DNA from: Macrostomum hystrix
Taxonomy: Eukaryota > Platyhelminthes > Macrostomidae
Reading direction: 5' to 3'
Assembly: GCA_950097015.1 (NCBI GenBank)
Contig: CATNEN010000039.1
Coordinates: 1,116,001-1,180,000, forward strand
Length of the DNA stretch: 64,000 bases
The translations under genes were made by a program, and so were the position numbers. This document shows positions 45,336 through 56,908 of the stretch, in pieces. Position 1 is the first letter of the stretch. Every line of letters starts with the position of its first letter. The notes under the pieces are model-generated. The model did no database searches. It saw nothing but the letters and a program-made list of their open reading frames with translations, and was not told where the DNA came from.

Positions 45336-48300
45336 TTAATCAGCGCCGTTCGAGTCGACGGCAGAGCGAGTCACATCGTCAACTTCGACACCGCCTGCCA
45401 CCGTCAGGTCGGTGTCGCAATCCAGCGGACGAAGGATCGCACGCAGATTGACGGCCAGAAAGTCGTCGGCTAGCGGCCCGTCAGCGACGGAGGCAAGCAG
45501 GCGGCGCGCCTCCGATGCCGCGGCCGGCGTCAGGAAGCGCCGACGCCGAGGCAGCCGGTGGCCCTCACTGATTTCATCGGCGCAGCAGCGGCGAGCCTTC
45601 TGGAGCAGCACGGCCGCGCGCTCCTGGGCGCCCCGGTCGATGCCGGCGCCAACCCGAAACAGGCCGGCCGCCAGCCGACTCGCCGTAGTCGTCGTCTCAC
45701 CGTCGGCGTCGCCAAACTGGCCGCTGTCAGCTGCGTTCAGGCGTCGCAGAAAGTCGGTGCCGACCTCGGCGTCGCAGGCGAGGCAGAGAGCGGCATCCAG
45801 GAGGGCGCGCTGGTGGGCAGCTGGCCACTGGACCGGCGACTCGGCCGACTGCAGGATTGCCAGCAGCAGCCAGTGCCCGCCGTCCAGGTTTCTGGGAGAG
45901 TTCAAGAGCCGCTTGCAGCACATGCCCGCAACAAAGCAAAATTCGAATCCCCCGATCCCAATCGCCCAGACCATCTCACCTGACAGCTGCGCGCCGTGCC
46001 TCTCTGGAATCCAAAAGCCGCCGACGCAGCGACTCAATTGCCCGCTGACGCGCCTCGAAGTCTCCAGAAGCCGCCCGCAGAATGAGCAGACAGGCCAGCA
46101 GCACCAGCTGATTGTCCTCCCCGCCACCCGGCTGCTGATGCGGCTTGTCTTCGCGGCTGGGGCGCGCCAGAAAGCGCTGGGCCAGCGACTCGGAAAGCTG
46201 ACGAACGCAGGCGGCTCCGCTGACGCGGTGGCCGGCACCGCCCAGCTCAGCCGTGGACAGCAGGCGGTGCAGGAAGCGCAGACCAGCGGCTGAGGGTTGC
46301 GCGAGCTGGCGCCGGGGCGGCTGCGGCCGGAGCAGCGCCACCAGAGGTGGCGTGCAGCGCAGCGCGGCCTCCGCGTCAGCCGGCCGGGGCCGGGGCCGCG
46401 AAGGCGATGATGATGACAATGGAGACGGCGACCAGGCCAGACGACCGACGGAGTTGTCCCAGGACATCAGCGACTGTGGCGAGGAATTTGGCTGGATTCT
46501 GCATTCGACTGAAACAACTCAGTCCCATCCCATTCACCCAGTCCCATCCCATTCACCCAATCCCATCCCATTCACCCAGTCCCATCCCATTCACCCAGTC
46601 CCATCCCATTCACCCAGTCCCATCCCATTCACCCAGTCCCATCCCATTCACCCAGTCCCATCCCATTCACCCAGTCCCATCCCATTCACCCAGTCCCATC
46701 CCATTCACCCAGTCCCATCCCATTCACCCAGTCCCATCCCATCCACCTAGTCCCATCCCATTCACCCAGTCCCATCCCATTCACCCAGTCCCATCCCATT
46801 CACCCAGTCCCATCCCATTCACCCAGTCCCATCCCATTCACCCAGTCCCATCCCATTCACCCAGTCCCATCCCATTCACCCAGTCCCATCCCATTCACCC
46901 AGTCCCATCCCATTCACCCAGTCCCATCCCATTCACCCAGTCCCATCCCATTCACCCAGTCCCATCCCATTCACCCAGTCCCATCCCATTCACCCAGTCC
47001 CATCCCATTCACCCAGTCCCATCCCATTCACCCAGTCCCATCCCATTCACCCAGTCCCATCCCATTCACCCAGTCCCATCCCATTCACCCAGTCCCATCC
47101 CATTCACCCAGTCCCATCCCATTCACCCAGTCCCATCCCATCCACCCAGTCCCATCCCATTCACCCAGTCCCATCCCATTCACCCAGTCCCATCCCATTC
47201 ACCCAGTCCCATCCCATTCACCCAGTCCCATCCCATTCACCCAGTCCCATCCCATTCACCCAGTCCCATCCCATTCACCCAGTCCCATCCCATTCACCCA
47301 GTCCCATCCCATTCACCCAGTCCCATCCCATTCACCCAGTCCCATCCCATCCACCTAGTCCCATCCCATTCACCCAGTCCCATCCCATTCACCCAGTCCC
47401 ATCCCATTCACCCAGTCCCATCCCATTCACCCAGTCCCATCCCATTCACCCAGTCCCATCCCATTCACCCAGTCCCATCCCATTCACCCAGTCCCATCCC
47501 ATTCACCCAGTCCCATCCCATTCACCCAGTCCCATCCCATTCACCCAGTCCCATCCCATTCACCCAGTCCCATCCCATTCACCCAGTCCCATCCCATTCA
47601 CCCAGTCCCATCCCATCCACCTAGTCCCATCCGCGCGTAAATCACCTAGTCATCACCTAGTCCCATTGATGCATCAACAATTTAATTCGCAAACCTCAGC
47701 CAGCTGCAGCGCCGCGCTCGCAATTGGCGCCATAGCTTCTGCCTCGGCGGCGGCGACTGCTGCGGCCAACCACTTGGCCGGAGTCTGCACTCCGACATCA
47801 ACGGTTGTCTCGCCACCGCCGCAGCACCGGCGCCTTGCGGAGGCCGTCGGAGTCGCTGGGGTCGCCGCGGCCGAGTCGCCACCCAGGTTGGCCAGGCGAG
47901 CTCGCTGCGAACGCTCGGCCCGCGCCAGACGGTCCCTCTCAGCTTCGACATCTGCCAGACGCCGACGGAGCTGCGCAGACGAGTCACGCGCCGATTTGAA
48001 AGCGTCACGCAGCCGGTCGCACTCGCGTCGCGTCGCTGCGTTGGCCTCCTCGGCGGCCAGGAGACGCAGTTCCAGGCGCGAGCGTTCGTCCGCCTCGGCC
48101 CGAGCGGCAGAAGCTGCGGCTGCCTCGGCCTCAGCTAAGGCGGCGGATTCGCGCGCTGCAAGAGCCGCCTCGCGAGCGCGAATTTGGCGCCGCTGGCGCC
48201 GCAGGGCGGAGTGAATGGCGCGCAGCTCCCGCATGGCGTGGCCCAGCTGGCCGAATTCGGCCACGGTCAGGTCCATCGTGCCAATGTCCGAGCCGCTGGC

Positions 48301-48414
48301 ACTGCTGTCGCTCTCGCCGTTGGCGTCAATCATCGCCGCTTTTGACTTCGTGTTCGAGCCCTTCGACGTCGCAGAAGAAGAGGACGGCCGCAGGGCGAGC
48401 TTCATCTCAGCCAT
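45336..48414 (-). CDS. Coiled-coil plus helical-repeat protein, unknown
   Basis: Three exons, 48414-47695, 46473-45980 and 45891-45336, phases 0 and 2, give 589 residues. Residues about 65-190 are a long Arg/Glu/Ala-rich coiled coil (LRAIHSALRRQRRQIRAREA; RRLADVEAERDRLARAER). The second and third exons encode Leu/Ala-rich helices suggestive of an ARM/HEAT-like fold (LVLLACLLILRAASGDFEAR; GGHWLLLAILQSAESPVQWP). An acidic, Ser-rich N-terminus precedes the coil. The order, coiled coil then helical repeats, resembles ATRIP-type adaptors, but I see no diagnostic motif, so this is only a suggestion. The donor at 47694 is GAG/GTTTGC, a weak site. Intron 1 holds a 19-bp array. Confidence 0.62.
46519..47660. 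repeat. 19-bp minisatellite in coiled-coil gene intron 1
   Basis: About 60 copies of ATTCACCCAGTCCCATCCC, extremely uniform. The rare variant ATCCACCTAG marks positions 46741, 47349 and 47615, spacings of 32 and 14 units, consistent with recent block duplication. Plus-strand ORFs (PSHSPSPIPF) are artefacts. Confidence 0.96.
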
Positions 48415-48454
48415 TCAATAACACGGCTTCAGGGTCGAAATCACGCTGGAAGCA

Positions 48455-49085
48455 GGCATGGATAGACAGTGGATGGCGGATGATAGACAATGGATGGCGT
48501 CATGGATAGACAATGGATGGCGGCATGGATAGACAGTGGATGGCGGCATGGATAGACAATGGATGGCGGATGGATAGACAATGGATGGCGGCATGGATAG
48601 ACAATGGATGGCGGCATGGATAGACAGTGGATGGTGGCATGGATAGACAATGGATGGCGGATGGATAGACAATGGATGCTGGCATGGATAGACGGAGGGT
48701 GGCGGCAAGGATAGACGGAGGGTGGCGGCAAGGATAGACGGAGGGGGGCGGCAAGGATACACGGAGGGTGGCGGCAAGGATAGACGGAGGGTGGAGGCAT
48801 GGATAGACGGAGGGTGGCGGCAAGGATAGACGGAGGGTGGCGGCAAGGATAGACGGAGGGTGGCGGCAAGGATAGACGGAGGGTGGCGGCATGGATAGAC
48901 GGAGGGTGGCGGCAAGGATAGACGGAGGGTGGCGGCATGGATAGACGGAGGGTGGCGGCAAGGATAGACGGAGGGTGGCGGCAAGGATAGACGGAGGGTG
49001 GCGGCAAGGATAGACGGAGGGTGGCGGCAAGGATAGACGGAGGGTGGCGGCAAGGATAGACGGAGGGTGGCGGCAAGGATAGACT
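48455..49085. repeat. 23-bp minisatellite array, two unit families
   Basis: About 27 units of 23 bp: GGATAGACGGAGGGTGGCGG plus CAA in the right part, and a GACAATGGATGGCGG version in the left part (48455-48690). It lies just upstream of the coiled-coil gene. Confidence 0.94.
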
Positions 49086-49824
49086 TAAGTTTTACTAACA
49101 AGATAAAAGAATAATTGTTTGAAGTATTTACTTACTTAAACAAAAATGAAATAAATCTGGAGAAGGCGAGTACTATATAATTGAAATCGGCAGTTTGCGC
49201 TCAGTAGAGCTCAAGGAATTACAGGTCAATACAAGGCAAAGCACATTTGCAGCGAAGTCTATAACAGAAAGATACGCAAATCAATACTCGCAAAGATCTC
49301 AAAGAACAAAATAATCTGTCCAAGTCACTGGTTCAAATTAGGCCAAAAAATCACTTCACGCGCTACTGACAAAGCTTGTTAAGTAGTCTAAGCGGGACAT
49401 CTAATATTACATAACTTGCAAGCATTTCATTAGTAATAATGCTAGACTAGCCTGATACAAAACACTCGTAAATAGATCTACGAGCCCGTAAAAAAGTTTT
49501 AAAGCGATCTGCAGCCTTTCAGGCTATTGTGTAGAGACTAGTCTGAGCAGGTCAGAATACCAAACTCAAAGGCCTCTCGGATATTGCAGGTCATTGATAT
49601 GCAATGCTAGAATGAAAGAACAGTAAATAGTTCGGCACAGAAACGTTATTAAAGCCATAAATGTAAAAAAGGCAGGTGGGCAAGTCCATAGGAACTCAAG
49701 TCAGTGCGGCTCCGTTTTGGTGACAGCACAAAGGGACACCGATCAACACGGAACATTGGGACGGCTGCGACACGCGTTTTTCATGCCTGAAAGACGGGAC
49801 AGCACTAAAGATTGCGGTGACTGC
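49086..49824. other. Unique spacer, no gene seen
   Basis: AT-rich single-copy sequence between two arrays. No exon or RNA gene recognised. Confidence 0.5.
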
Positions 49825-50612
49825 GGTCCTGAAGATTTGTGATTGCATAGCCTGAAGATTTGTGACTGCGGTCCTGAAGATTTGTGATTGCATAGCCTGA
49901 AGATTTGTGACTGCGGTCCTGAAGATTTGTGATTGCATAGCCTGAAGATTTGTGACTGCGGTCCTGAAGATTTGTGATTGCATAGCCTGAAGATTTGTGA
50001 CTGCGGTCCTGAAGATTTGTGATTGCATAGCCTGAAGATTTGTGACTGCGGTCCTGAAGATTTGTGATTGCATAGCCTGAAGATTTGTGACTGCGGTCCT
50101 GAAGATTTGTGATTGCATAGCCTGAAGATTTGTGACTGCGGTCCTGAAGATTTGTGATTGCATAGCCTGAAGATTTGTGACTGCGGTCCTGAAGATTTGT
50201 GACTGCGGTCCTGAAGATTTGTGACTGCGGTCCTGAAGATTTGTGACTGCGGTCCTGAAGATTTGTGACTGCGGTCCTGAAGATTTGTGACTGCGGTCCT
50301 GAAGATTTGTGACTGCGGTCCTGAAGATTTGTGACTGCGGTCCTGAACATTTGTGATTGCATAGCCTGAAGATTTGTGATTGCATAGCCTGAAGATTTGT
50401 GATTGCATAGCCTGAAGATTTGTGATTGCATAGCCTGAACATTTGGGATTGCATAGCCTGAAGATTTGTGATTACATAGCCTGAACATTTGTGATTGCAT
50501 AGCCTGAACATTTGTGATTGCATAGCCTGAACATTTGTGATTGCATAGCCTGAACATTTGTGATTGCATAGCCTGAACATTTGTGATTGCATAGCCTGAA
50601 CATTTGTGATAG
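49825..50612. repeat. 22/23-bp dimeric minisatellite
   Basis: Two unit types share GAAGATTTGTGA and end in CTGCGGTCCT (22 bp) or TTGCATAGCCT (23 bp). From about 49830 to 50180 they alternate as a 45-bp dimer; 50190-50345 is pure 22-bp type; 50345-50612 is pure 23-bp type, partly with GAACAT. Minus-strand ORFs here are artefacts. Confidence 0.94.
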
Positions 50613-50819
50613 CAAGTGTGAAGATTTGCCCCGGAGGTCCTGAAGAGTGGATCCACATCAGATTCCATGCGGACAGTTGTAAACAAAGAGCACCGAAAAA
50701 TCAGTTATGCCTCTAAAGGGTCTGCAAGGCACTACTTACAGTAGAAATGAAGACATTTGTCTAACAGGTATATTTTAGTCAAGCATTAAGCATCTGAATA
50801 GTGTAATTGGTCCCATTGG

Positions 50820-53800
50820 TCACAGATCCTTCGCAATGGACGCGGGCAAAGCCCTAGCGTCGCTGAATGGCGAGGCTCCGGCTGCAGCCTGACGACCGAA
50901 GCTCCAGCCGATCAGGAAGGCCAGGCAGAGCACAGCGATGGCCAAGAGGCGGAGGCTGCACCTGGTGTAGGCCACCCGCTGCGACTGCAGAGCAGCCAGC
51001 TGGCTCACCATGCCGGACAGGCGACTCACCTGCGAGCGGTCATGGGCTGGAGTGCTCAGCATTGACTATCTGAGCTCAAGTCACATCGGAAGGCCCCTAA
51101 AATGCGCCAAGATTCCACCGCGAGAACCCCGATATCTCACCTCGGAGCGCAGAGCTGCCAATTGGCGATCACTGGCCAGACGCTCCGTCGCCTGCACAGT
51201 CGGCTGCAGCATTTCAACGCGGCAGCGCAACCGATGCTCCATCAGGCTGTCTGGCTGCGCTGCCTTTAAAGCTTCAACGGCGGCTTCGCGAGTTAGGCCT
51301 GAAGGCACTGGAGAGGCCAGAAGCTGGAACTTGTCAGCCCGAACCGTTGAATGAAGAGCGAGCGGAGCGGCTGGTCTGGTGGCATTGCATGGGCGGAAGG
51401 GTGTTGGAGCGGCTTGTCTGGTGGCATTGCGTGGGTGGAAGGGAGTTTGAGCGGCTGGTCTGGTGGCATTGCGTGGGCGAAAGGGTGTTGGAGCGGCTGG
51501 TCTGTTGGCATTGCGTGGGCGAAAGGGTGTTGGAGTGTCTGGTCTGGTGGAAATGCGTAGGCGGGGGGTTGGAGCGGCTGATCTGGTGGAATTACGTGGG
51601 CGGAAGGGTGTTGGAGCGGCTGGTCTGGCGGAATGTAGTGGTACTGCTCACCTATATGTGATGGCAATGCAGATGCTGGCCCCAGGTTCGAGCAGACCGC
51701 TGCTTGGCTTCACCTTATAATCTGTCGGGCAGGTGGTCTTGACCTTGTAGACCAGGGCGCTCTGCCAGGTGCTGGTCAGGGTGATGGTTTGCTGTGACTC
51801 GCAGGAACTGTTATTGGAGCCTCCCGGCTGCTCGATGCGAAATATCACTTGGTCAGCCGGACTGATTGACATGTAGCGCCCAATGTAGCTGCTGCCGGCT
51901 GCGACAGGCGAAATTCCTTCTGAGGAGGAGCCTACAGCGCCTCCGCTGCCGCTTCTGCCGCGCCAGTGAATCTTCAGACTCGGCGGCTGGGCTCCCAGCT
52001 GAAGCTGGCTGCCCTCCGGCGCTGAGGATCCATCTGCGCACTAAAGCCAGAAATGAGCCAGTGTGCCGAGAATGTGCTCAAGAACCTACTTCTTACACTT
52101 CTACCACAAGAACCTACTTCTCACACTCTACCACAAGAACCTACTTCTCACACTCTACCACAAGAACCTACTTCTCACACTCTACCACAAGAACCTACTT
52201 CTCACACTGTACCACAAGAACCTACCTGTCACACTCTAGCACAAGAATCTACTTCTCACACTCTACGAACTCAAGAACATTCTTCTCACACTCTACCCTC
52301 TACTCTACTCGCAGGCGGCACTCACTAGCTGTATGCTCTGATCAGCGTCGGCAAAGTGATCCTCGCATTCGACGTCGCCGGTCCAGCAGGCGGCCTCGCC
52401 CAGCATGCCAGGAGAGTAGACATACTGATAATCATCCATGCCGCCCATGTGAGACCACAGCTGCTCAGGGGCGATGTACTCCTGCACGGTGGACCGCTTC
52501 AGGAACATGATCCTCTTTTGGGACTCTTTGTCCAGCCAGGAACGAATCACCTTCCATGCGGCTGAGGATTCGGCAGAGTCAATGCAATGATTTCGGATTG
52601 CCACCAATCAAAACACTGGGGATGAGGTTGCCACCAATCAAAACACTGGGGATGGGGTTGCCACCAATCAAAACACTGTGGGTGGGGTTGCCACCAGTCA
52701 AAACACTGGGGATTGGGTTGCCACCAGTCAAAACACTGGGGATGGGGTTGCCACCAGTCAAAACACTGGGGATGGGGTTGCCACCAGTCAAAACACTGGG
52801 GATGGGGTTGCCACCAGTCAAAACACTGGGGATGGGGTTGCCACCAGTCAAAACACTGGGAATGAGGTTGCCACCAATCAAAACACTGGGGATGGGGTTG
52901 CCACCAGTCAAAACACTGGGGATGAGGTTGCCACCAATCAAAACACTGGGGATGGGGTTGCCACCAGTCAAAACACTGGGGATGAGGTTGCCACCAATCA
53001 AAACACTGGGGATGAGGTTGCCACCAATCAAAACACTGGGGATTGGGTTGCCACCAGTCAAAACACTGGGGATGAGGTTGCCACCAATCAAAACACTGGG
53101 GATGGGGTTGCTACCAATCAAAACACTAGGGATGAAGTTGCTACCAATCAAAACACTGGGGTGGGTTGCCACTAGCTAAAGTATTCGTCGTATTCGTCAA
53201 AATCTTAAGTGAAATGCCCAGCTCTAATGTAATAGAGGACATTTTATTTTAGTTCAGGCCTTACCAGTCAGCACCCAGGGCATCTCGTACACGAACAGGT
53301 ATGCCAGGTAGTTGGGATAATAGACCTGGAAGGCGCGCACCACGAATCTGACCAGTTCGAGGTTCAGATTCGCCAGTCCCGCATTGGTCATGTCGAACAG
53401 CACAGCGATCTTCTGGTCCGGCCGGCGCCTGTGCCGCAGGTCCAGCAGCCAGCCGATGAACTGGCGAATCTGGCGGAGCTCCTCGGGCGCAGTCTTGCCG
53501 CAGTCCTGGATGCGAAAGTACATTATCGGATGACCTTCGCGATCTTCGCTGTGAAAGTACACGGAGCCCTTCTGCAGAGCCTCCAGGGAAAAGGAGGCCT
53601 CGGTCAGGCCATTGATGCCGTCCTGACAGCGCCAGCGAAAGCACGCCTCCGCCAGCTGCAGGCGGGCGTCCAGATCACCTGCGCGAGCGGCTTCGGCGAA
53701 GCAGACACAGTAGGCGTCATCTGACATCAGGCGCTGAACATCGGCGGAGTCGAATTCGCCTGCGGCAATCAGGCCTGCACAATGGGGATTCGACTGAGAT

Positions 53801-54194
53801 TGGAGTTCTGGAGCGCTGACAATCGCATTTCTGAATGCTGACTATGACACCTACTGAATGCTGGCTATGACACCTACTGAATGCTGGCTATGACACCTAC
53901 TGAATGCTGGCTATGACACCTACTGAATGCTGGCTATGACACCTACTGAATGCTGGCTATGACACCTACTGAATGCTGGCTATGACACCTACTGAATGCT
54001 GACTATGACACCTACTGAATGCTGACTATGACACCTACTTAATGCTGGCTATGACACCTACTGAATGCTGGCTATGACACCTACTGAATGCTGGCTATGA
54101 CACCTACTGAATGCTGGCTATATATGAAATGTATATACTCACTTTCATATTTTTTGGTGAAAGTCACACGAAACTCTTTAACTGAAACACTCAT
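50820..54194 (-). CDS. MOSPD2: MOSPD2-like ER contact-site tether
   Basis: MOSPD2 is an ER-anchored protein with a CRAL-TRIO lipid-binding domain and an MSP domain that binds FFAT motifs on partner organelles. Six exons: 54194-54143, 53759-53265, 52561-52326, 52040-51652, 51375-51141, 51029-50820, phases 1, 1, 0, 2, 0, giving 538 residues (human about 518). CRAL-TRIO spans about residues 70-250 (GSVYFHSEDREGHPIMYFRI, KIAVLFDMTNAGLANLNLEL, YYPNYLAYLFVYEMPWVL), then YIAPEQLWSHMGG. The MSP domain covers about 320-445 (SPADQVIFRIE, YKVKTTCPTDYKVKPSSGLL, EPGAS), with SLMEHRLRCRVE after it. One transmembrane helix at about 496-516 (LAIAVLCLAFLIGW) anchors the tail. Exon 1 is only 52 bp (MSVSVKEFRVTFTKKYE). 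A GGCTTTAG acceptor ends 13 nt before the ATG. Four of five introns carry private arrays. Confidence 0.94.
51360..51640. repeat. 42-bp array of duplicated 3' splice site in MOSPD2 intron 4
   Basis: Six to seven copies of a roughly 42-bp unit. On the gene strand each unit reads GCAATGCCACCAG/ACCAGCCGCTCC followed by AACACCCTTCCGCCCA. The last copy is the real acceptor of exon 5 (51376/51375) and its first 12 coding bases. The repeat is thus made of the junction itself, as in SFXN intron 1. Confidence 0.88.
52085..52300. repeat. 27-bp minisatellite in MOSPD2 intron 3
   Basis: About eight copies of a 27-bp unit, CTACTTCTCACACTCTACCA plus CAAGAAC, with small changes toward the right end. It fills intron 52041-52325. 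Confidence 0.9.
52598..53175. repeat. 30-bp minisatellite in MOSPD2 intron 2
   Basis: About 19 copies of a 30-bp unit, CCACCAATCAAAACACTGGG plus GATGGGGTTG, with A/G variants. It lies in intron 52562-53264. Open frames on both strands (VATSQNTGDG; PSVLTGGNPI) are artefacts of a period divisible by three. Confidence 0.95.
53830..54122. repeat. 23-bp minisatellite in MOSPD2 intron 1
   Basis: About 13 copies of a 23-bp unit, GAATGCTGGCTATGACACCT plus ACT. It ends about 15 bp from the exon 1 donor. Confidence 0.93.
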
Positions 54195-55690
54195 TGTCTA
54201 TAAGAGTCTAAAGCCAAAGATTCATACTTTTCTGTAAAAAAAGTAAAGAGGGAATATGTTATAAATATAAATATATTGTAATATTTATTCTAGTTATAAA
54301 AGCACACTGAAACAGTTTTTTTATCCACTGCCATGTTTTTCTTCTTGTTAGCTTAGCTCTAAAAATGTAAAACTGTCATACATTAACTTAATACTTATAA
54401 GTTGAAAAGATAACAAGATAACTGGAAAACAGAAAAGAAGACTCAAGTATGCCAACATCCTATGGACTTATAAATTAATGCTGAATATATATTTAAAATG
54501 ACAGGATGCTTTACAACTCTTTTATTAGATTTTATAGATAAACTAAATAAAACTTCATTATTATCCTTGAAAAAAAAGAAAAAGAAAGCATGAGTTTCAA
54601 TAACTCTACAGTATTTAATTTGAGAACAATATATAAAACAAGTAGGCATAGCATTATAAAATAAGTATAGATTGATTAAAAGGGAAACGAAAACATAAAA
54701 AAGCATTCAGCTGAAATCTATATTTTTCTAATTTCTATATTAGTTTGCATGTGCTTTAGAATTGGATTTAGGTATAGATGATTATTTTAATTATTTCCAT
54801 AGACTTTGTCTGATTAGCTAAATTAGTATTCTTCTGGCAATATTATGCTTGTTTCATCAAGAGCAATAGCACTCTAAACTCTATAAAGTACAATGGGCAA
54901 CACCTGCGCATTGTCTTTGGAACACCCTGTAAATATGTCAAGAGGCTCAATATAATGTGAAGACCCAATAATACTTTTTTTAAACATATTTAGGCAATTT
55001 TTTTATTTTAGTTTTCTATATATTTTAATGTTAAAGGTTTGCTTTAAACAAAACACATAAACTGGATAATGTTGTGTGCGAGAAATTTTCTGCAACTCAA
55101 AGCATTTTTCTCCTGGCATATGTGACCTACAAAGGAATTTTTGGCGTGGCTTCCAGCACACACAATCCATATAATCTTGTGTATAATCCTGACTATGGAA
55201 GGAACAAAACTAACACCACTAAACAAGCTAAACCTTGTCTTTTATTGTTATTGCATTTAATTTAATGTGAAACTACACATTGCTGGCTGTGTTGACTTTA
55301 AACACATAAGTAAAACTTATGTGTAAGCTTTTTGTGAAAACCTTTAGGTAAATTTACATAAACTCATAACAGTATGAAAATAAGTTACTTTCACACTTAT
55401 TTATGAATCGACCTGCGATCCAGTTATGCATAATGGATAATCCAATTATTCCAGATAATCCAGATAATCCAAACCATTATATACGTTCTGTTGTTCATGG
55501 AATTATGTAAGAAATATTTTAGGTTAAAAATGTTAAAGACGCACAGACTTGATATAACAAACCAATTCGTAAGAGCTCTATATCAAAAGCGAAACCGCAC
55601 GGGCTACTGGTTACAACGCGTGAAGGTTAATCGTAATGTAGGTTAATTTAGTATTCATTAGTATTCATATTTATTATTCATACACAAACC
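54195..55690. other. AT-rich unique region upstream of MOSPD2, no gene seen
   Basis: Very AT-rich sequence with no array. It presumably contains the MOSPD2 promoter. Short ORFs here have no family features. Confidence 0.5.
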
Positions 55691-55804
55691 AGCGATGCCA
55701 CGAGAGTGGCCCTCGGAGAGCAGCGAAAACGGTTCCCCGCCACAGACGGTACCGCCACCAACAGTCCAGATCGACTACGCACAGCTCACTGTGGGATATC
55801 GACG

Positions 55805-56005
55805 CTTTCCTATACGAGATGCTGCTGGCTCACAACAGGTACCGCGCCATGCATCAGGCACCAGCTTTGAAACTGGACAAAACAAAACCAGAGGAGCACA
55901 GCAGTGGGCTGAGACTATCGCCGCAGAGGAATAACTAGTCTCGGACATGGACGCTAGCAATACGCAGTATGTGGAGAACCTGGCCATTAAGTACATCTCG
56001 AACGG
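55805..56005 (+). pseudogene. Broken CAP (SCP/TAPS) domain fragment
   Basis: One frame reads MLLAHNRYRAMHQAPALKLD then KTKPEE. A one-base shift continues AQQWAETIAAEE, a stop interrupts, and LVSDMDASNTQYVENLAIKY follows. This order (HNRYRA-H-AP-L, AQ-WA, ENLA) is the start of a CAP superfamily domain of the GLIPR2 type. With a frameshift and an in-frame stop inside 70 codons it is most likely a pseudogene or an exon copy carried by a repeat. No further exons were found. Confidence 0.65.
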
Positions 56006-56009
56006 TAAA

Positions 56010-56906
56010 TTCAAAGCGATTGGCTCCTCTGGCTTACTTTATTGATTCTTGAATAAATTCAAGAAGCGTGCTTGATCCAGATAGGGTTATCAAATCCAGC
56101 AATAGGTACTCAAAATCGATCACGCATGCGAATGTGCGCTGTGCATTGTATTTAAATAGTATTTCTCTCATTTACAGGGGTAGAATTCACAGACTACTGA
56201 TATACTCTGGCATTGCGGAGTACGACTTTCGAAGCCATCACTTACCCAAGCTGCATCGGGTATTGCAACACTCGCATCTGCTATGCTTGTGTAGTGCATT
56301 GACTTGCCCTCTCCCTCCCACGCTAGTATAGCATTATTGTCAACATGCACTTCTCTTTCCATTCACTTCGTGTTGCGTAATACGCTCATGACTGAATAAA
56401 TCTTGCTGTGTGGCTGCGACTATATAAGTACTCAAATATACATCTTGCATCTACAGCTTGCATGTTTTTAATTGTCCGTATAAAAACTTCTCACTCTCGA
56501 CTCTCACCAGATGAAAACCACTCAACTAGGCTCAGCGGCCCCTTCGGCAGTGACGCCGCGCGACTGCAAATCAGCGGAGCCCAAGGAAACACACTGTGAG
56601 TGCCTGGCGACCCAAATGAATAGAGACAGCACTGGCATTGTCTCTCAGAGTCTAGATTCCTTCCCAACAATGTCCTGTCGATTCTCATTCAAGTGCCGAC
56701 TGCGAGCTGAGCCGTCTATCGGAAGTACGTCTCCACGAGCAAGTCCACCGAGTACAAGCTCGACCGAACTATCGAGACAGTCGAGGAGAAGTACAAGTCG
56801 CCAGACGGATCAACGTACACCAGGCAAAAAAACAACCTAACTATACCATCAGCGGCATCAGGACTAACAGCGACCTAAGTGTATTTCTAAACGAACACGA
56901 CAACAA
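56010..56906. other. Unassigned sequence left of the mariner
   Basis: No array and no recognised family. A short plus-strand segment near 56720-56840 translates as KYVSTSKSTEYKLDRTIETV in an open frame; it could be part of an older element that the mariner entered. I cannot name it. Confidence 0.3.
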
Positions 56907-56908
56907 TA

